Shown piece by piece: positions 15,623 through 23,579 of a stretch of DNA of 64,000 nucleotides. Position numbers and translations under genes: made by a program. Origin of the DNA: Flavobacteriia bacterium. Its GTDB lineage: Bacteria; Bacteroidota; Bacteroidia; Flavobacteriales; Schleiferiaceae. Location of the stretch: the NCBI GenBank assembly GCA_013373425.1, contig JABXHW010000038.1:1-64000 (forward strand), given 5' to 3'. The notes beneath the pieces were generated by a model. That model had not been told where the DNA came from. It saw nothing but the letters and a program-made list of their open reading frames with translations, and ran no database searches. Positions within the stretch are counted from its first letter, which is position 1. Each line of letters opens with the position of its first letter.

Positions 15623-16813
15623 ATGACACACGTTGAGTTACTAGAGAAGATTTTCATTGGTTACAAAAAGACCTATACCGATCCACGTGAGTTCTGGGAT
15701 GTACTGAAAGAACTAGCAAATGGAACCGGAAATGCCTCTTTGGTTGTAGTGGACAGCATTGCAAACCTTCAGGCGTATGGTGCTGCAAGCGACGAGAATG
15801 TCAATACTTTGATTCTTGGAACGATGGATTCCGATGGCGGAATTTTCTACTACTCCACTGATGCTTTAGTTCCTGACGGGGTTAACATTATTAGCGCAAC
15901 AGGTCGAGGATCAGGCTATTGGGTAAGAGCTGTTCTATCAGGATCGGGCAATTTGTACACAGAAAATCCCGTGACAGAGCCCGGATTCCAATTCATTCAA
16001 GATCAGGACGACAACTATACAGGTTTAGGTCTTGCTCAGGTAGGACTCGCGGCTTACGGTCCAATCGTAACCGGAGAACCTGGAGGCGGGGTTTTTGACC
16101 CTACTTTTACCACAGCGGCTTTGTTCGCTATGGGCATGCTTACTGATGTTCAAGGCTCTGGCGCTGTCGGTATTGGTTCTATTGTGAAGTCTCAGGGACA
16201 AAGCTCGGTCGCAATTGGTACAGGCACGCAAGCGCTGGAAAATCATGATGTAGCATTTGGTCAAAACGCTATTGCTTCAGGTCAGAACAGTGTTGCATTC
16301 CAAGGAGCTAATGCAGAGGCGATTTATAGCTTTTCCCATGGCAACTCAGCGCTTGGAAGATGGGCGGGGGCCTTCACCTACGGCTACGCTCAGAATAATA
16401 ACGACAGAATCACGAATAAACCATATGTGGGTAGAACGCTGCTCAACTACCTCACGAATGATGCTACTCCAGTAGACCTATCTGATGGATCAACGGCTCA
16501 AAGTCCCTTCGTACTGAGAGACAACAGTTTTTGGGAGTTTGTAGTTGAAGTTTCGGCAATAGAAGTTGGGACGTTGACGACTGCTGCAAGGTGGTCATTC
16601 AAGGGTGTGATTTCTCGTGGAGCTGGTGTAGCCACCGTCGCAATTGTTGGTGTTCCAATAAAGACTGTCCATTTCAACGGCCTAGCAACTGCGGATATAG
16701 AAGTCATTGCAGACACGACCCGAGGATCATTGGCTGTTAGAGCTACGGGAGAGGCCGCAACTTCAATTCGATGGATTGGAGAAATTGTTCTAGCTGAATG
16801 CTTAATCGCCTAA
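15623..16813 (+). CDS. Tail-fibre-like protein with YadA-head-like repeats
   Basis: A 396-aa protein of phage tail-fibre or appendage type. The N-terminus ('EKIFIGYKKTYTDPREFWDV') could be an attachment part. Around residues 180-235 are short repeats of the trimeric-adhesin head type: 'GSGAVGIGS', 'GQSSVAIGTGTQALENHDVA', 'FGQNAIASGQNSVAFQG'. These form trimeric beta helices in YadA-like proteins and some phage fibres. The C-terminal 150 residues look like a beta-sandwich, perhaps a receptor-binding tip. It precedes another fibre-like gene and a lysis cassette. The identification is by motif and context, not by a full family match. Confidence 0.65.
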   Translation: MTHVELLEKIFIGYKKTYTDPREFWDVLKELANGTGNASLVVVDSIANLQAYGAASDENVNTLILGTMDSDGGIFYYSTDALVPDGVNIISATGRGSGYWVRAVLSGSGNLYTENPVTEPGFQFIQDQDDNYTGLGLAQVGLAAYGPIVTGEPGGGVFDPTFTTAALFAMGMLTDVQGSGAVGIGSIVKSQGQSSVAIGTGTQALENHDVAFGQNAIASGQNSVAFQGANAEAIYSFSHGNSALGRWAGAFTYGYAQNNNDRITNKPYVGRTLLNYLTNDATPVDLSDGSTAQSPFVLRDNSFWEFVVEVSAIEVGTLTTAARWSFKGVISRGAGVATVAIVGVPIKTVHFNGLATADIEVIADTTRGSLAVRATGEAATSIRWIGEIVLAECLIA

Positions 16814-16822
16814 TAAAGAGCT

Positions 16823-17548
16823 ATGCCAACTACAAATATCATTCAAGCAACCAAAGACTATCTCACAACGAGAAATGAAGTGTATCCAGTGAATACCGCA
16901 ATTTTCGAAACCGATTATGGCTTCGCCAAGATTGCTGATGGCGTGACCGCTTATAATTCACTGCCCTATGAAAGTGTAGGGGGAGGTGGTGGAAACCTAG
17001 AAACCGCCGCTGCTATCAGCTCAATTCCTCAAGTGGTAGAAGACGCGAACACAGGAGACGATTCAGCCTTATTACTCGCTCGATCATTCACGGGAGTTCA
17101 ATATGGAAACTTCTCAGCCGCGGGGGATACTCAATATCTGAGAACTAACCTAATCAAATCCATTGCTGGAGCATCGAGCTTCACAAATGAGGAGATATGG
17201 ATTGGCGGAATCACAGATTTCAACATTCAGGTTCCTGACGGAGAGACTTGTTTCTACAAAATTAGACTTCGTGCAGAGCTTTCGACCGGTGGAGGCCCGG
17301 AAATTACGGTGAGAGATAGCACTATTCAAGGCGCAATGTCGGTTACAGCTGCGGGGGCCAATACAGGAGCATACAGCACCGAGGTTAATATAACGGATAA
17401 CACAACCGGGTTGACCTTCAATGTTGCAGGAGACGCTGCGACAACGCCAAATGAAATTTTAATCAGAGCTTCCTTCGGATCAGCGTTTAACAGCTGTCGA
17501 ATATTCGGATGGGCTGAACTAATGTATCATCCTTACATCGATGCCTAA
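16823..17548 (+). CDS. Phage tail-fibre protein with Mtd_N-like start
   Basis: The 241-aa product carries, near residues 22-47, 'AIFETDYGFAKIADGVTAYN' followed by SLPY. This matches the pattern 'GE.gyEtDtGk.KIGDGvTaWnsLPY' found at the N-terminus of many phage tail fibres and of Mtd-type proteins. A Gly-rich linker follows, then a beta-rich C-terminal domain ('ETCFYKIRLRAELSTGGGPE') that resembles a fibre tip. It starts 9 nt after the previous fibre-like gene and overlaps the endolysin by 8 nt. There is no sign of a nearby reverse transcriptase or variable repeat, so no diversity-generating system is claimed. Confidence 0.7.
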   Translation: MPTTNIIQATKDYLTTRNEVYPVNTAIFETDYGFAKIADGVTAYNSLPYESVGGGGGNLETAAAISSIPQVVEDANTGDDSALLLARSFTGVQYGNFSAAGDTQYLRTNLIKSIAGASSFTNEEIWIGGITDFNIQVPDGETCFYKIRLRAELSTGGGPEITVRDSTIQGAMSVTAAGANTGAYSTEVNITDNTTGLTFNVAGDAATTPNEILIRASFGSAFNSCRIFGWAELMYHPYIDA

Positions 17549-17939
17549 GTATAAGTATTTCAGCAAATCGGATTTTGAGGAGAGCGATATCATTCGTGTT
17601 CCTTGTTCGATCAACGATATCCGACCATCGACGTTGCAGAGGTTTGACCAAGCTCGTGAATATGCGGGTTTTCCATTCGTTGTTACATGCGGAGCACGAA
17701 CCTTAGAACATGAGAAGAGCAGAAATAGAAACGGATTTACATCTCACTTGGTTGATGATGAGAGAGGCATAAAGTGCAAAGCACTTGACCTGAGAATTAC
17801 ACAACCCCGGAAGCGATTTATTGCTACCAGAGCATTAATGAGAGCCGGATTTACAAGAATCGGCATTTACCCATGGGGGCTACATGTCGATGATGATGAA
17901 AAGAAACCTCAAAATGTAATTTGGCATGGGACCCATTAG
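17541..17939 (+). CDS. M15 family peptidase, phage endolysin
   Basis: A 132-aa single-domain zinc peptidase of the M15 (D-Ala-D-Ala carboxypeptidase/L-Ala-D-Glu endopeptidase) type. 'TSHLVDDERGIKCKALDLRI' carries the first metal His and Asp, and 'WGLHVDDDEKK' the last His. The front region 'PFVVTCGARTLEHEKSRNRN' is typical of phage M15_3 enzymes. It has no signal peptide, so it would need a holin to reach the wall. It overlaps both neighbours (8 and 14 nt), as lysis genes often do. The role is cell-wall cleavage, in lysis or entry. Confidence 0.85.
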   Translation: MPKYKYFSKSDFEESDIIRVPCSINDIRPSTLQRFDQAREYAGFPFVVTCGARTLEHEKSRNRNGFTSHLVDDERGIKCKALDLRITQPRKRFIATRALMRAGFTRIGIYPWGLHVDDDEKKPQNVIWHGTH

Positions 17940-18333
17940 AATCGGCCTAAAGAAAGGCAAGTCATACGAAGACGCTCACGGTGTCACTCACAGTAATGCT
18001 GTGATTGTTCCCGGAGTGATAAATCATAACTTAGCTCTGAGAACCATATCCGCTCAGTGGTTCATCTATGCGAATGAGAGCGCTGTCTATTCGAAAGCTC
18101 CGCTCGCGGTGGCCTTTTCTCAGGATTTCAACGCACAGAAAATTCCCAATCACACAGATAAGGACGGAAATGTGCTTTCTTACGGTAAAGCCTCCTACTC
18201 AGAGGCAATTAGCATGTTTGATTTCGCCGACAATGGAATCTTTATTCAGGACCCAGAGGCTCGAGACTATTTAATGAGAACATCTTTCATCGGTAACAAG
18301 CCCTTGACCGAGGATTGGGAAATCACCAAATAG
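17926..18333 (+). CDS. Hypothetical phage protein
   Basis: A 135-aa protein that I cannot assign. It is soluble, with no signal or membrane segment. It contains aromatic-rich beta-like stretches ('ALRTISAQWFIYANESAVYS', 'EAISMFDFADNGIFIQDPEA'). It starts within the last 14 nt of the endolysin gene and ends one base before the DUF1353 start, so it is tightly embedded in the lysis/late run. A structural or lysis-accessory role is a guess from position alone. Confidence 0.6.
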   Translation: MGPIRIGLKKGKSYEDAHGVTHSNAVIVPGVINHNLALRTISAQWFIYANESAVYSKAPLAVAFSQDFNAQKIPNHTDKDGNVLSYGKASYSEAISMFDFADNGIFIQDPEARDYLMRTSFIGNKPLTEDWEITK

Positions 18334-18334
18334 A

Positions 18335-18793
18335 ATGAACTGTAGACAAATTCCTTTAGTTCAACCCTCAATAACTCCGATATCTGAACGCGAGTACGAG
18401 CTGGACGCCTATCATGTTTCCACCTTTGATTACACTGGTGATGGTCAATTTGCAAAGCTGATAATTCAACCAAAATTCGTTTATGACGGTGCCAGTGTCC
18501 CTAGGTTACTGTGGTCCCTCAGTGGTATTCGTCCAGATGGGTTAAATCGTGCCGCCTCTTTGGTCCATGACTACATATACGTGAATAAAGGCGAGCTCCA
18601 TTACTCTGAAATCGAACTGTGCTACCATGGCCAATGGTGCAGAGGGAAGAATATTAAGATTTCAAGGTTGCAATGTGATCGAATCTTCTACCATCAATTG
18701 CGAGAAGCTGGAGTTAGTAAGACAAAAGCAAGAATGGCTTATATAGCTGTTCGCGGATTTGGTTGGATTCCATGGATGAAAAAGAAGAAGTAA
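18335..18793 (+). CDS. DUF1353 phage-associated protein
   Basis: This 152-aa protein matches DUF1353. The hallmark 'FVYDGASVPRLLWSLSG' is followed by 'AASLVHDYIYVNKGELHYSE', 'CDRIFYHQLREAGVSKTKAR' and 'AVRGFGWIPW'. DUF1353 genes are common in phages and prophages next to lysins and tail genes; the biochemical role is not established. Its TAA overlaps the ATG of the next gene (TAATG). Confidence 0.88.
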   Translation: MNCRQIPLVQPSITPISEREYELDAYHVSTFDYTGDGQFAKLIIQPKFVYDGASVPRLLWSLSGIRPDGLNRAASLVHDYIYVNKGELHYSEIELCYHGQWCRGKNIKISRLQCDRIFYHQLREAGVSKTKARMAYIAVRGFGWIPWMKKKK

Positions 18794-19071
18794 TGACGAA
18801 CGAAGAACGCCTGCAGGTGAACTTTTATAAGTTCATTCAGCCCATACTGAGTTCATTAACTACGGTAGCTGTGATTACACTAGCTACTTTTCTGAATAAG
18901 CTCAATACCAACATGGCCGTCATTCAAACTGAAGTCAAGTCAATTAAAGAGGACGTCCATGAAATGAGGTCGAAATATGTTAGCAAGGACGTATTTCAGT
19001 CGCATGAAAGGGAATGGGAGCGTAGAATTATGAACGTTGAATCTCGAATTAGGGTAGTTTCTGGGAATTAA
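18793..19071 (+). CDS. Holin-like small membrane protein
   Basis: The 92-aa product has one clear transmembrane helix (about residues 18-36, 'ILSSLTTVAVITLATFL') and a charged, coiled-coil-like C-terminus ('IQTEVKSIKEDVHEMRSKY'). This plan is found in phage holins and lysis-accessory proteins of the superinfection-holin type. The ATG at 18793 couples to the DUF1353 stop and is preferred over the track start at 18763. A strong terminator follows, so it ends the rightward phage-like operon. The holin role is inferred from size, topology and the nearby endolysin. Confidence 0.65.
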   Translation: MTNEERLQVNFYKFIQPILSSLTTVAVITLATFLNKLNTNMAVIQTEVKSIKEDVHEMRSKYVSKDVFQSHEREWERRIMNVESRIRVVSGN

Positions 19072-19107
19072 TAACTGGTGTATAGTGTGTTAATCGTGGT
19101 GGCCAAG

Positions 19108-19139
19108 GCGTCATATAGGAAACTATATGGCGCTTTTTT
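19108..19139 (+). terminator. Terminator of the phage-like operon
   Basis: GCGTCATATAG and CTATATGGCGC pair over 11 bp (one wobble) with a GAAA tetraloop, followed by TTTTTT. It separates the phage-like genes from the cargo block. Confidence 0.94.
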
Positions 19140-19162
19140 GTATCAACACACCTCTTCAGGTA

Positions 19163-19196
19163 TTGAATAGATACTAAAAAGACTTGAATAAATACT
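19163..19196 (+). repeat. Tandem 13-bp repeats, 21 bp apart
   Basis: TTGAATAGATACT (19163-19175) and TTGAATAAATACT (19184-19196) differ by one base and lie exactly two helical turns apart. They precede the -7-like box at 19215. The region from 19140 to 19387 has no gene, but it also holds TCTTGC-ATGAAC-GCAAGA, a 6-bp inverted repeat at 19249-19266. A role as operator sites for the ImmA/PIN operon is inferred. Confidence 0.55.
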
Positions 19197-19214
19197 GAAT
19201 TTATGATTACTACT

Positions 19215-19222
19215 TATGTTTG
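19215..19222 (+). promoter_or_regulatory. Candidate -7 box for the ImmA-PIN operon
   Basis: TATGTTTG is a perfect TAnnTTTG match, 18 nt after the tandem repeats and about 165 nt before the ImmA-like gene. The long leader contains the 19249-19266 inverted repeat. No good -33 box is seen. Confidence 0.4.
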
Positions 19223-19387
19223 AAAAAGGTTTTGTGGAAATTCCATAATCTTGCATGAACGCAAGATGTCTCACTTTCATTAATCTCTCAATCTCTATTT
19301 TGCTCTTTTAGAGCTTCGAAAGCTACGATTACCAAATTCTTTGATTAACAGCAGAAACATTGTCTGCTTTTGTTCTATCGACAACTC

Positions 19388-20566
19388 ATGCAAAAGGAAA
19401 TTTCAATAAACAACGATAGGTTGAGCTACTTAATCGAAATGTTCGATTTTAGTGAGGACTTTCTATTGGATTACCTGAACGAGTCTAGAAAGAAGTTTAA
19501 GTTAAATAGAGATGACGTTTTTGGTGGGCGTCTCAAATTATCAATCCTTAAAAAAATTGATCTTCTATTCAAGGCTGGTTTGGAGTTTTATTTAGACCCA
19601 TCTCCAATCTTGGACAAACAGTCTCGTAGTGTGTTTTTCAGAAAGTCAGGATTGAATGTAGATTTAAGCCTGGGTGCAAAACAAAGAGTTTTTGAGGGTG
19701 AGCAGTTATACGCCACGCTTCGTGGCCTAGAACATCTTACAGGTCAAAGCACTGAACGTACTTTACCTATTTTTTCAATAAAAGATGACCCTATTGGCGT
19801 CGCGTTGGATGTTGCTACTATCGTAGCGCCCCCTGAGGTGAAACCATCTAATACCAAGCGTGATGTTTTAAAGATTTTTGTGAATCGCTTGGGTGAAGCG
19901 GGTATTTATGTTCATGAATTCATTGACCAAAAAAACAAAATTGAAAAGGCTAATATTGATGGAGCCTTCATTGCCCCGAATTTCATCATAATTAAGCGAG
20001 AGAGCGACACGCAGCTTATCAGTCGAGAAATATTCACGTTAGCACATGAATTCGGGCATTATCTTTTGAATGAAGAAGAGGCTGAAGAAGTAGATCAATC
20101 TGACGTGTTGAAGGAAGATGAACGAAATGATGTGGAGCGGTGGTGTGACATGTTCGCATTTCATTATTTGTTGGGTTCTCACTTTGATGATTTCATGTCA
20201 TTACAACCGCTAACAGCGGATAACGATTTCCAAAATAAGTTGATTGATGATATATATAATCGAACAGGTTTAAGCAAACGTGCATTATTCTATAATCTGC
20301 ATCTTCAAGGCAAGTTGTCTCGGCTTAAATACACAACCATCAAGGAAAGTCTAAATGAAATTCTTGAAATGCGGAGGCAGAAAGCTGCCCTTGAATTGGA
20401 GCAAGAAAAAGCCAGCGGGCAAAAAATTATCCGTATTCCGAAGAGAATATATTCAGAAAAAGTGAGAGGGCTTGCAGAAAGTGCCTATCTATCAGGTCTT
20501 ATCGAGGTGACTGAGTTCAAGCACCTTACAGGCTACACCTTTGATAGAATCAAGAAGTCCTATTGA
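19388..20566 (+). CDS. ImmA/IrrE family metallo-endopeptidase
   Basis: A 392-aa protein with a zinc peptidase domain of the ImmA/IrrE type in the middle: 'REIFTLAHEFGHYLLNEEEA' carries HExxH, and 'DVERWCDMFAFHYLL' gives the downstream glutamate helix region. The N-terminal 150 residues are helical. The C-terminus has a charged helix and 'SEKVRGLAESAYLSGLIEVT', a likely DNA- or partner-binding part. In phages and ICEs such proteases cleave repressors to induce excision; next to a PIN protein they also form toxin-antitoxin-like pairs. The start ATG is preferred over TTG at 19370. Its TGA overlaps the PIN gene by one base. Confidence 0.88.
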   Translation: MQKEISINNDRLSYLIEMFDFSEDFLLDYLNESRKKFKLNRDDVFGGRLKLSILKKIDLLFKAGLEFYLDPSPILDKQSRSVFFRKSGLNVDLSLGAKQRVFEGEQLYATLRGLEHLTGQSTERTLPIFSIKDDPIGVALDVATIVAPPEVKPSNTKRDVLKIFVNRLGEAGIYVHEFIDQKNKIEKANIDGAFIAPNFIIIKRESDTQLISREIFTLAHEFGHYLLNEEEAEEVDQSDVLKEDERNDVERWCDMFAFHYLLGSHFDDFMSLQPLTADNDFQNKLIDDIYNRTGLSKRALFYNLHLQGKLSRLKYTTIKESLNEILEMRRQKAALELEQEKASGQKIIRIPKRIYSEKVRGLAESAYLSGLIEVTEFKHLTGYTFDRIKKSY

Positions 20567-21120
20567 TGAAGTATATCTTTGACACTAACACTCTTGTAAA
20601 CCTATACAGGTACGTCTATCAGATTTGTGAGAACAAGGATGATTTGATTGAGTTTTTTGAAAATATGGTGGCAGACGAAGAAGTTCTAGTATTAGAGAAA
20701 GTACTAGAGGAGTGCAGTTATCACCAGAGAACATTAAAAGGCGAATTGTTTCCAATTTTTGATACGGATGCACATTTTATTGTTAACAAAAGTGGAATCA
20801 TCGCAACTGGAGAATTTATTTCCGAGCTTGACAAACATCTATTAACTCGTGAAGGCGCTTTATTAAAAAAGAGTGAGATAACAGCTTTTGAGGCCCGTAG
20901 AACTAACTTCCTTCGCTCAGCAGATGCTCAAATGGTAATTTATGCGCTTGACCTTATTGCAATGGGTGAGAGTGTTACAATCGTCAGTGAAGAGTCAAGA
21001 AGACAGAACGACGGTAAGGAGTTCAAGAAGTTACCAATAATTTGTGACCATTTTAAAGTAAGCGTTTGCTCCCTTGCTGACTTCCTGAACATTATGAACG
21101 CAAGATTCACTTTTGAATGA
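20566..21120 (+). CDS. PIN-domain (DUF4411-like) toxin candidate
   Basis: A 184-aa protein with PIN RNase features: 'MKYIFDTNTLVNLYRYVY' holds the first acidic residue, 'EKVLEECSYHQ' the second, 'SADAQMVIYAL' the third, and 'VTIVSEESRR' the strand before the last. The domain size and the 'FDTNTLVNLYRYVY' start resemble DUF4411 proteins, which are often encoded after ImmA/IrrE proteases. The likely activity is RNA cleavage, with the upstream protein as controlling partner; this is family-based inference. It is coupled to the ImmA gene by TGATG. Confidence 0.75.
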   Translation: MKYIFDTNTLVNLYRYVYQICENKDDLIEFFENMVADEEVLVLEKVLEECSYHQRTLKGELFPIFDTDAHFIVNKSGIIATGEFISELDKHLLTREGALLKKSEITAFEARRTNFLRSADAQMVIYALDLIAMGESVTIVSEESRRQNDGKEFKKLPIICDHFKVSVCSLADFLNIMNARFTFE

Positions 21121-21195
21121 TTTTAGGAAGAACAACTCTTCGGTACGAAGTATCGATAACAATAAAAAAATCTAAATCTTGCTATCACTGGGCTC

Positions 21196-21996
21196 ATGAT
21201 AAGTGAAAATAGATATAATCTTCCGTCAATTCAGTCATCTTTGGCTATAGGATATGTTATCCTCATCTTACTCTCTTATTATCGACTAGATCACTTTTAT
21301 CGACACTTTGATATCCAAATTTCTAATTACTTAACTCCTACTGAGTATTTGATGCCCGTCTTGCCAGTGGCAAGTCGTTTTATTTGGGTTCTACCAGTCA
21401 TTGTCATCTTCATTTTAATAATGGCATATGGACATCCAGGAGATGTAAAGTCAGATGAGGAAACTTCTGATGATGTTGAAAATTCCCAATTAAAGTATAG
21501 GTTTAATGGAATTGCTTTGATTCTGGCACCACTTGTATTGATCAGTGTAAGTTTTGTTCATCATTATTTACACTTAGAATATCTTTGGATCGGGCATATT
21601 GTGACAGGCGTTTTTTTGGTGTTAGTTTTATTTTATTTAGACATCAGAATGTATGGCAGAATAAAAAGAAAAGGCCCTGTAAGGCACGGAATGACAGTGT
21701 TGTTCTTAGTTGTAGTGATTAGCTCAGTTCTCGCAACTGATTCAACCCGAAGAGCTAAGAAAATACTCATTGACAAAGAGTTGGTTTCAGAATGTCAATA
21801 CTTCTCAGAGACTTTACAAATGTCCACTAGTGAAAGCTTGTTCTTTATTGATGAATCAATGGAGTACATCTTTTTTTACGACTTTGAAAAGTCTGAATCA
21901 GTTATCATCAAGAAGACTTCGGGATATAGAATTCACTATAAGAAAGCATTATCTAAATCAACTACAGAGTTGTTGTTAGAGTCTTTATCCTTTTAA
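21196..21996 (+). CDS. Unknown multi-spanning membrane protein
   Basis: I do not recognise a family. The 266-aa product has about five hydrophobic segments: 'LAIGYVILILLSYY', 'RFIWVLPVIVIFILIMAY', 'GIALILAPLVLISVSFVH', 'IGHIVTGVFLVLVLFYL' and 'HGMTVLFLVVVISSVLA'. A soluble C-terminal domain of about 80 residues follows. The gene is AT-rich like the two before it and lies 75 nt after the PIN gene within the element. It could be a third component of the cargo system (membrane effector or sensor) or an independent passenger. Confidence 0.68.
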   Translation: MISENRYNLPSIQSSLAIGYVILILLSYYRLDHFYRHFDIQISNYLTPTEYLMPVLPVASRFIWVLPVIVIFILIMAYGHPGDVKSDEETSDDVENSQLKYRFNGIALILAPLVLISVSFVHHYLHLEYLWIGHIVTGVFLVLVLFYLDIRMYGRIKRKGPVRHGMTVLFLVVVISSVLATDSTRRAKKILIDKELVSECQYFSETLQMSTSESLFFIDESMEYIFFYDFEKSESVIIKKTSGYRIHYKKALSKSTTELLLESLSF

Positions 21997-22149
21997 TAAA
22001 AGGAGCACAAAGTACATTTAGCAAATGAACGATGGTATTAGCCCCTTATTCATATTTCAAATTCCACTCATCGCCCATAAACTGAATCTATATTTAATCC
22101 CCCTGCCCCCCAAAAAAAAATGCGGAAGGTGCAAGATATTGGTCGAGGG

Positions 22150-22270
22150 TTGGGACATTCACCCCACTTTAAAAGAGGATTTGGACGGGGTTGGGACACT
22201 GTTATAAGCTTGTAAAATGCTGTGAATGATGGTTTTGGGTCAAAAAATTACGTTTGTCCCAATGTCCCAC
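22150..22270. repeat. Four TGGGACA repeats, two direct and two inverted
   Basis: TTGGGACA occurs at 22150-22157 and 22191-22198. TGTCCCAA at 22255-22262 and TGTCCCAC at 22263-22270 are the inverse. The cluster lies between the cargo block and the 3' end of the integrase, in the 323-nt gap 21997-22319. That gap otherwise has only an unconvincing 60-aa frame. Integrase arm sites, a replication iteron set or a regulator array are all possible. Confidence 0.55.
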
Positions 22271-22319
22271 GCATTTTCAGCCTTTGTTGGAGAATTCCAC
22301 TTCGGTAAATAAATTCAGC

Positions 22320-23477
22320 CTATAAGTTTTGAGTGTATCGGAGTAGTTCTGGAGCTGCATTTTGGTTCTCTTTCGGGGTGTATTTATCGGTCACAGAGAT
22401 GTCATAGTGGCCAGCTTGATCTCTGACCACAATAGTAGGGACTCCCATTTGGAGCATCGCAGTAATTCCTGTGTCTTTTAAACTGTAGAACTTATAAGCA
22501 TGATCAAAGCCCAACTCGTTTCTAGTTTTCACCCATGTGTCTGATACTTTTTTAGGTGTCAACTGGATTGCCCCTGGCATGAAGTGATCGGCTGAAAAAA
22601 GGAAGTCTGACGGCTTGGCCTTTTGAGTGTGCTTTTCGAGGACACTTAGAAGGTCATCAGGTACCGTAGTGACTCGATCACGCTTGTTTTTGGTGTCCAC
22701 GGCCGTTACGAATAGTGTCTGATTAGTCAAATTGAGGTGTTCTACCCTGATTTTACACAGCTCAGTTCGTCTAATGAAGGTGTAAAAGATGGTCATGCAC
22801 AAAGCATAATACCCTGGATATGTTTTGAGATGTGTGAATATCTGGGAAAGCACGTCTCTGGGTATCACTTTGCGTTGTTTGATGCTTTCAGGGAGCTTCG
22901 GAATACTATCAGCTGGATTAGACGGTAAATACTTTTTCTGGACCATGTAGACACATAGCCGGTGAAAGAAAGAGAGGTAATTATTCCTGGTCCTAGAGGT
23001 ATTTCCTCGCTCTTCCATTATATGAACCAGGAAATTGTCGATTACAGTTGCGGTCAGTCGAATGGCTGCTTGATCCATTGACTTTTGTCCATACCATGAC
23101 TCGAAATTCTTCAAATAGGACTTGTAAGCTCTTATAGTGTCAGGTCGAATGGCCTTTTGCTTCTCCAGGTTCTTTTTTTCCTTCATGAAGTTGGTAAACG
23201 CATCTCGCAAAGAGATAAACGTCAATTGGCCATCATCTTCTATAAAAGGATTCCACCCTGATGCGAGCTTAATTGTCAAATTACGACAGAGGTTGAGTGC
23301 TTCAGATTCTCTTTTCTTGAGATTCTTAATGCGATTGAACTTGTATCGGACTTCTTTTAGTTTGCCCGTTTCTGGATGACGAACGCGAAACGAAACATAC
23401 CAGGTGGACTTCCCTTTATGTAAAATGGCGGGGGTAAAGTCAACCATGGGGACGAGAGTGGTTAGCTTTTCAGTCAT
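22320..23477 (-). CDS. int: Tyrosine-type site-specific integrase
   Basis: A 385-aa tyrosine recombinase of the Bacteroidota phage/ICE kind. An N-terminal arm-binding-like part ('STWYVSFRVRHPETGKLKEV') is followed by a SAM-like core-binding domain and the catalytic domain. Catalytic elements: Arg in 'FIRRTELCKIR', Lys in 'KNKRDRVTTV', 'FYSLKDTGI' in place of HxxR, His in 'AGHYDISVTDKY', and the Tyr nucleophile in the same motif. The box II substitution is familiar in this Bacteroidota group, so activity is plausible. The 5' end lies about 100 nt from the tRNA-Met attachment site. ATG at 23477 is preferred over TTG at 23486. Confidence 0.93.
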   Translation of the reverse strand: MTEKLTTLVPMVDFTPAILHKGKSTWYVSFRVRHPETGKLKEVRYKFNRIKNLKKRESEALNLCRNLTIKLASGWNPFIEDDGQLTFISLRDAFTNFMKEKKNLEKQKAIRPDTIRAYKSYLKNFESWYGQKSMDQAAIRLTATVIDNFLVHIMEERGNTSRTRNNYLSFFHRLCVYMVQKKYLPSNPADSIPKLPESIKQRKVIPRDVLSQIFTHLKTYPGYYALCMTIFYTFIRRTELCKIRVEHLNLTNQTLFVTAVDTKNKRDRVTTVPDDLLSVLEKHTQKAKPSDFLFSADHFMPGAIQLTPKKVSDTWVKTRNELGFDHAYKFYSLKDTGITAMLQMGVPTIVVRDQAGHYDISVTDKYTPKENQNAAPELLRYTQNL

Positions 23478-23530
23478 GGATATCAAACTCAGGACTCCCG
23501 AAAAAAGTATCGAGTTAGTGCCGTTATGGG

Positions 23531-23574
23531 CAATAAAAAACCCGAAATCCCAGTTTTAATAGGGGTTTCGGGTT
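23531..23574 (-). terminator. Element-supplied terminator of tRNA-Met
   Basis: AACCCGAAATCCC and GGGGTTTCGGGTT pair over 13 bp (one wobble) around a 10-nt loop. On the minus strand TTTTTTATTG follows. It lies 6 nt beyond the tRNA 3' end and inside the element, so it replaces the host terminator displaced to 14601-14638. It also insulates the integrase from tRNA transcription. Confidence 0.9.
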
Positions 23575-23579
23575 ATTTT

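Noticed and set aside
16823-17548. Diversity-generating retroelement, suggested by the Mtd_N-like fibre start
   Set aside because: No reverse transcriptase, no template/variable repeat pair and no C-type lectin tip is visible.
22025-22207. 60-aa frame after the cargo membrane protein
   Set aside because: It runs through a homopolymer A tract and the TGGGACA repeats, with no promoter or family.
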